A stretch of DNA of 64,000 bases, taken from positions 62,001 through 126,000 of the forward strand of contig NVXD01000016.1 of the NCBI GenBank assembly GCA_002746415.1. Direction: 5' to 3'. Shown piece by piece: positions 61,111 to 64,000 of the stretch. Position 1 is the stretch's first letter, and each line of letters opens with the position of its first letter. A program made the position numbers and the translations under genes. Origin of the DNA: Flavobacteriaceae bacterium (GTDB lineage Bacteria > Bacteroidota > Bacteroidia > Flavobacteriales > Flavobacteriaceae). The notes beneath the pieces are model-generated. The model was not told where the DNA came from. It was given only the letters and a program-made list of their open reading frames with translations, and ran no database searches.

Positions 61111-62901
61111 ATGATGAAAAAACGCTTTCTCCTTCTATCCTTCTTTATTTTTTTTCAAATAAGCAACGCACAAGTCGCTACCATATATACTATTTCATTT
61201 GATGAGGCGGTACATCATGAAGCTGTTATACACGTGACCTTTAAAGACTTAATGACTGATGAAGTTGAGTTTAGAATGAGCAGAACTTCCCCTGGACGTT
61301 ATGCCATACATGAATTTGCCAAAAACGCGTATAATGTTAAGGTAACCGATAGCAAAGGAACCATTTTAAAAACCACAAGACCCAATCCCTATACCTGGAA
61401 AGTTAGTGGGCATGATGGAACCATACATATAAGCTATACACTATTTGCTAATCGCGGAGGTGGCACTTATACCCAAATAGATGAAACCCATGCACACCTG
61501 AACATACCAGCCACCTTTATGTACATGCCTAGTTTGTCTGAAAAGGAAATAGAAATCACCTTTAATGTTCGGAAAGATTTAAATTGGAAAATTGCTACCC
61601 AACTTAAACATTTAAAAGGGAATACTTATTATGCCAAGGACCTACAGTATTTTATGGATAGTCCAACCGAAATCAGCGATCACAGTATACGTTCCTTTAA
61701 GGTGGATGGACAAACCATCAACTTTGTACTCCATCACAGGGGTACGGAGACAGAATTTGACGCATACTTTGAGAATGTTAAAAAAATTGTACTTCAAGAG
61801 AAAGCAGTGTATGGTGAGCTACCAGATTTTGATTATGGAGTTTATACATTTTTAGCGTGTTATATTTCCAATGCATCAGGGGATGGCATGGAACATAGAA
61901 ACTCAACCATATTAACCAGCACAAGAAGTCTTGCCAACGATGGTATTAAAAGAAATATAGGAACGGTTTCTCATGAATTTTTTCATAGTTGGAATGTAGA
62001 ACGTATCCGTCCTAAATCTTTGGAACCTTTTAACTTTGAAGCTGTAAATATGAGCGGGGAACTATGGTTTGCCGAGGGCTTTACTAGTTATTACACCAAC
62101 CTTATCCTAAAGAGGTCGGGTTTGATTTCGGAAGAGGAATATGTTAAAGGCTTACAAGGAACCTTCAATTATGTGTGGAATTCTCCAGGCAGGGATTTCT
62201 TCAACCCTATAGAAATGAGTTACCAAGCTCCTTTTGTTGATGCTGCCACAGCTGTAGATGAGGTAAATAGAAGAAATACCTTTATCTCTTATTATTCCTA
62301 CGGTAGCATGTTAGGTCTAGCTTTAGACTTATCCCTAAGAGAACAACAGTTGAATTTAGACGATTATATGAAATTAGTCTGGAATACATTTGGAAAAACT
62401 GCGGTTAATTATACTGTGGATGATTTGAACCAGACATTGAACAGCTATGCGGGAAAGGAATTTGGCAATCATTTTTTTGACAATTATATCTACAAAAGCA
62501 ATATGCCAGACTTTAAAAGACTTTTCCTAAGCGTTGGCATTCAATTAATACAAGATACCAGCAAAGTAGCTTATTTTGGAGTATCACTTAGAGACCAAAA
62601 AGCAAACAATTATTCCAGATTCAACTCGGCTGCCTATAATGCTGGGTTAACAAAAGGGGATAAAATCATACAACTAGGAAATGAAGAATTAAACAATTCA
62701 TCTAATTTGAATGATATCTTAAGTGCCTATAAACCTGATGACACTTTAAGCCTTATTTATGAGCGTTATGGAGAAACGAAAGAAACAGCTATAACCTTAT
62801 TAAAAAACCAAAACTACAGCATTTCCTTATTTGAAGAAAATGACATAAAACTCAAGAAAAAAATAAAGGAGCATAGAACTGATTGGCTAGCGGAAAAGTA
62901 A
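61111..62901 (+). CDS. M61 family metallopeptidase with PDZ domain
   Basis: The 596-residue protein begins with a signal peptide (KKRFLLLSFFIFFQISNA, cut at AQ). After an N-terminal beta domain (about 25-190) comes the glycyl-aminopeptidase (M61) core with the zinc motif VSHEFFHSWN (His288, His292) and the downstream Glu in ELWFAEGFTSYY. A PDZ domain lies at the C-terminus (about 480-570), with FGVSLRDQKANNYSRFNSAA and GLTKGDKIIQLGNEE. Secreted or periplasmic peptide degradation. Two ATGs (61111, 61114) are in tandem; the first is used here. Confidence 0.93.
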   Translation: MMKKRFLLLSFFIFFQISNAQVATIYTISFDEAVHHEAVIHVTFKDLMTDEVEFRMSRTSPGRYAIHEFAKNAYNVKVTDSKGTILKTTRPNPYTWKVSGHDGTIHISYTLFANRGGGTYTQIDETHAHLNIPATFMYMPSLSEKEIEITFNVRKDLNWKIATQLKHLKGNTYYAKDLQYFMDSPTEISDHSIRSFKVDGQTINFVLHHRGTETEFDAYFENVKKIVLQEKAVYGELPDFDYGVYTFLACYISNASGDGMEHRNSTILTSTRSLANDGIKRNIGTVSHEFFHSWNVERIRPKSLEPFNFEAVNMSGELWFAEGFTSYYTNLILKRSGLISEEEYVKGLQGTFNYVWNSPGRDFFNPIEMSYQAPFVDAATAVDEVNRRNTFISYYSYGSMLGLALDLSLREQQLNLDDYMKLVWNTFGKTAVNYTVDDLNQTLNSYAGKEFGNHFFDNYIYKSNMPDFKRLFLSVGIQLIQDTSKVAYFGVSLRDQKANNYSRFNSAAYNAGLTKGDKIIQLGNEELNNSSNLNDILSAYKPDDTLSLIYERYGETKETAITLLKNQNYSISLFEENDIKLKKKIKEHRTDWLAEK

Positions 62902-63067
62902 ACTACTTCAATTGAAATTATAAAGTTGGGGAAGTTAATATAAATTGTAACTGCTTAATTACGTGAGAAAAAGCAATTTCTTTTCTATTGTGGAAATTAG
63001 ATAGGATATGCATATTTTGCACCCTCTTTGATAACAAACTATTATTTGGTCATTACGACCTGACTAA

Positions 63068-63511
63068 TCAATACTCAAATTGTTTATCAAACTGTTTCTT
63101 CAGCAGGGGTATTTGCACAAACAACAATACCGCAAAGATGACAATGGAGTACATAAAGGTATTGGAAATGGTGATGCTTGAAAACACTTTGGGTAATTCA
63201 AAACTAGGCAGTTCAAAACTAGGCAGTTCAAAGGTGGTCACATCATTTAACTTCAAAGAACTGAACCTTCCGGTTTCCTCAAACGGTAAACCAAAAACAA
63301 CATACACCATAAAAGCTAAGGAAACCATAATAATAAAAAACCACATATATTTAGAAATCAAAGGGTTATACTTGGTTACTTCACTTTTTGATACTACTTC
63401 AATATTCGACATAATATTCGCCGTGAAATCTAATGATGGAGATTCTAATGATGTTTCGCTCATCACTTTACCCATCAATTTATCCAAATGCTGATCTATG
63501 TTATCTTTCAT
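63068..63511 (-). CDS. Membrane protein, probable anti-sigma factor partner
   Basis: The 147-residue protein (start at 63511; 63520 also possible) has an N-terminal cytoplasmic part (NIDQHLDKLMGKVMSETSLE) and two helices (about 53-73 and 118-138). Between them is a tandem FELPS/FELPS/FELPK repeat, encoded by 15-bp units at 63197-63226. The start overlaps the end of the sigma factor gene by 11 bp. Gene order and layout fit a membrane anti-sigma factor, but no zinc-binding anti-sigma motif is seen. Confidence 0.7.
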   Translation of the reverse strand: MKDNIDQHLDKLMGKVMSETSLESPSLDFTANIMSNIEVVSKSEVTKYNPLISKYMWFFIIMVSLAFMVYVVFGLPFEETGRFSSLKLNDVTTFELPSFELPSFELPKVFSSITISNTFMYSIVIFAVLLFVQIPLLKKQFDKQFEY

Positions 63512-64000
63512 AACGCTCAATTTCTTCTGGTTCCAATCTAGCTTTTAAAATTGTAGCCAATTGTTTTCTACCTCTATAGAGTTTTACCTTTAAATTATTA
63601 ACAGTTCCTCCCATTATTTTTGATATTTCTCTTAATGTCAGTTCTTCAAAATAAAACAAAGTGAGTAAAATAGCATTATCTTTCGACAGTAATTGCAGAC
63701 AATCCTGTATGACTTGCTTACGTTCTTTCTGCTCCATTATATCCAACGCATTGTCCAAGGTCTTTATTTCATTCTCAGTAAAGGTATCAATAGCCACAGT
63801 TCTTTGCTGGCGCTTTTGTTTTTTAAGTCTATCTAGGCATGTATTATAAGTAATTCTATATATCCAAGTAGAAAATTTTGAATCTCCCTTAAAGGAACTT
63901 AAATTTCTATATGCTTTTAAAAAAGTGTCTTGCGCAATTTCTTCTGCCTCTTCCCTACTCTTCAACATCTTCATTGCCAATGTAAAGACCAAATCTTTGT
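63501..64000 (-). CDS. ECF RNA polymerase sigma factor, N-terminus cut by window edge
   Basis: The frame runs open to the right edge with KDLVFTLAMKMLKSREEAEE as the first visible residues, so the start lies outside. Region 2 reads EEIAQDTFLKAYRNLSSFKG, then STWIYRITYNTCLDRLKKQK, and region 4 has LREISKIMGGTVNNLKVKLYRGRKQL. This is an ECF sigma factor of the RpoE/SigW type. It overlaps the next gene, a membrane protein, by about 11 bp. Confidence 0.92.
   Translation of the reverse strand, partial: KDLVFTLAMKMLKSREEAEEIAQDTFLKAYRNLSSFKGDSKFSTWIYRITYNTCLDRLKKQKRQQRTVAIDTFTENEIKTLDNALDIMEQKERKQVIQDCLQLLSKDNAILLTLFYFEELTLREISKIMGGTVNNLKVKLYRGRKQLATILKARLEPEEIERYER

Overview
The window is AT-rich DNA from a member of the Bacteroidota, most probably Flavobacteriaceae. 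The signs are LytTR-type two-component systems, many short Sec/lipoprotein secretory genes, a fused alpha/beta 2-oxoacid dehydrogenase E1, an ABC permease fused to an M1 peptidase, A-rich start regions without Shine-Dalgarno sequences, and several TAnnTTTG -7 boxes typical of the phylum. I see no rRNA, tRNA, CRISPR array or transposase gene. Almost everything is chromosomal housekeeping or accessory metabolism; the accessory parts hold several unusual arrangements.

Layout. 0-3 kb: a TPR sensor kinase/response regulator pair (the regulator is cut by the window edge) beside a truncated FG-GAP/VCBS gene remnant. 3-7 kb: an AraC regulator with an SDR, then an NrtR-like Nudix regulator divergent from an alpha/beta hydrolase with a palindromic operator candidate between them. 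7-11.4 kb: a four-gene block made of a secreted 'SDHH'-repeat protein, an intact LytS-type kinase, a second kinase that has lost its phospho-accepting His and its ATP-binding Asn, and a LytTR regulator; a LytTR-style pair of direct repeats lies upstream. 11.5-15 kb: inositol oxygenase, a sodium/solute symporter and a Tat-exported sugar isomerase-like protein, then a Thr/Cys-type Asp/Glu racemase. 16-24 kb: slipin, a 7-bp tandem repeat, an ABC transporter with a permease-M1 peptidase fusion, and a divergent LytS/LytTR pair. 24-31 kb: rRNA-modifying enzymes, an adenylate cyclase, and a patch of lipoprotein/serine hydrolase/amidohydrolase genes with short repeats around it. 31-42 kb: a zinc-ribbon SDR without the catalytic Tyr, three SF2 helicases, an M16 peptidase, a DMT transporter and a cold-shock protein.

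42.5-44 kb holds the most unusual item: four tandem units of 150-154 bp, each encoding a nearly identical 37-residue basic peptide, preceded by two perfect hairpins whose sequences can also pair with each other and followed by an intrinsic terminator.

47.5-55.6 kb is a tightly packed nine-gene minus-strand operon: E1 of branched-chain 2-oxoacid dehydrogenase, FAD reductase/hydroxylase, methyltransferase, type III polyketide synthase, enoyl-ACP-reductase-like SDR, hotdog dehydratase, ketosynthase, acyl carrier protein and a membrane protein. It reads as a dedicated pathway that builds a (possibly branched) acyl-ACP starter and turns it into an alkylresorcinol- or alkylpyrone-like lipid. 55.7-64 kb: 2OG/Fe(II) oxygenase, SUI1, DUF1835, nucleoside phosphorylase with a cytosolic substrate-binding-like protein, receiver protein, uracil-DNA glycosylase, M61 peptidase, and an ECF sigma factor (cut by the right edge) with its probable anti-sigma membrane protein.

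All calls come from reading the sequence and from knowledge of the families; no searches were run.
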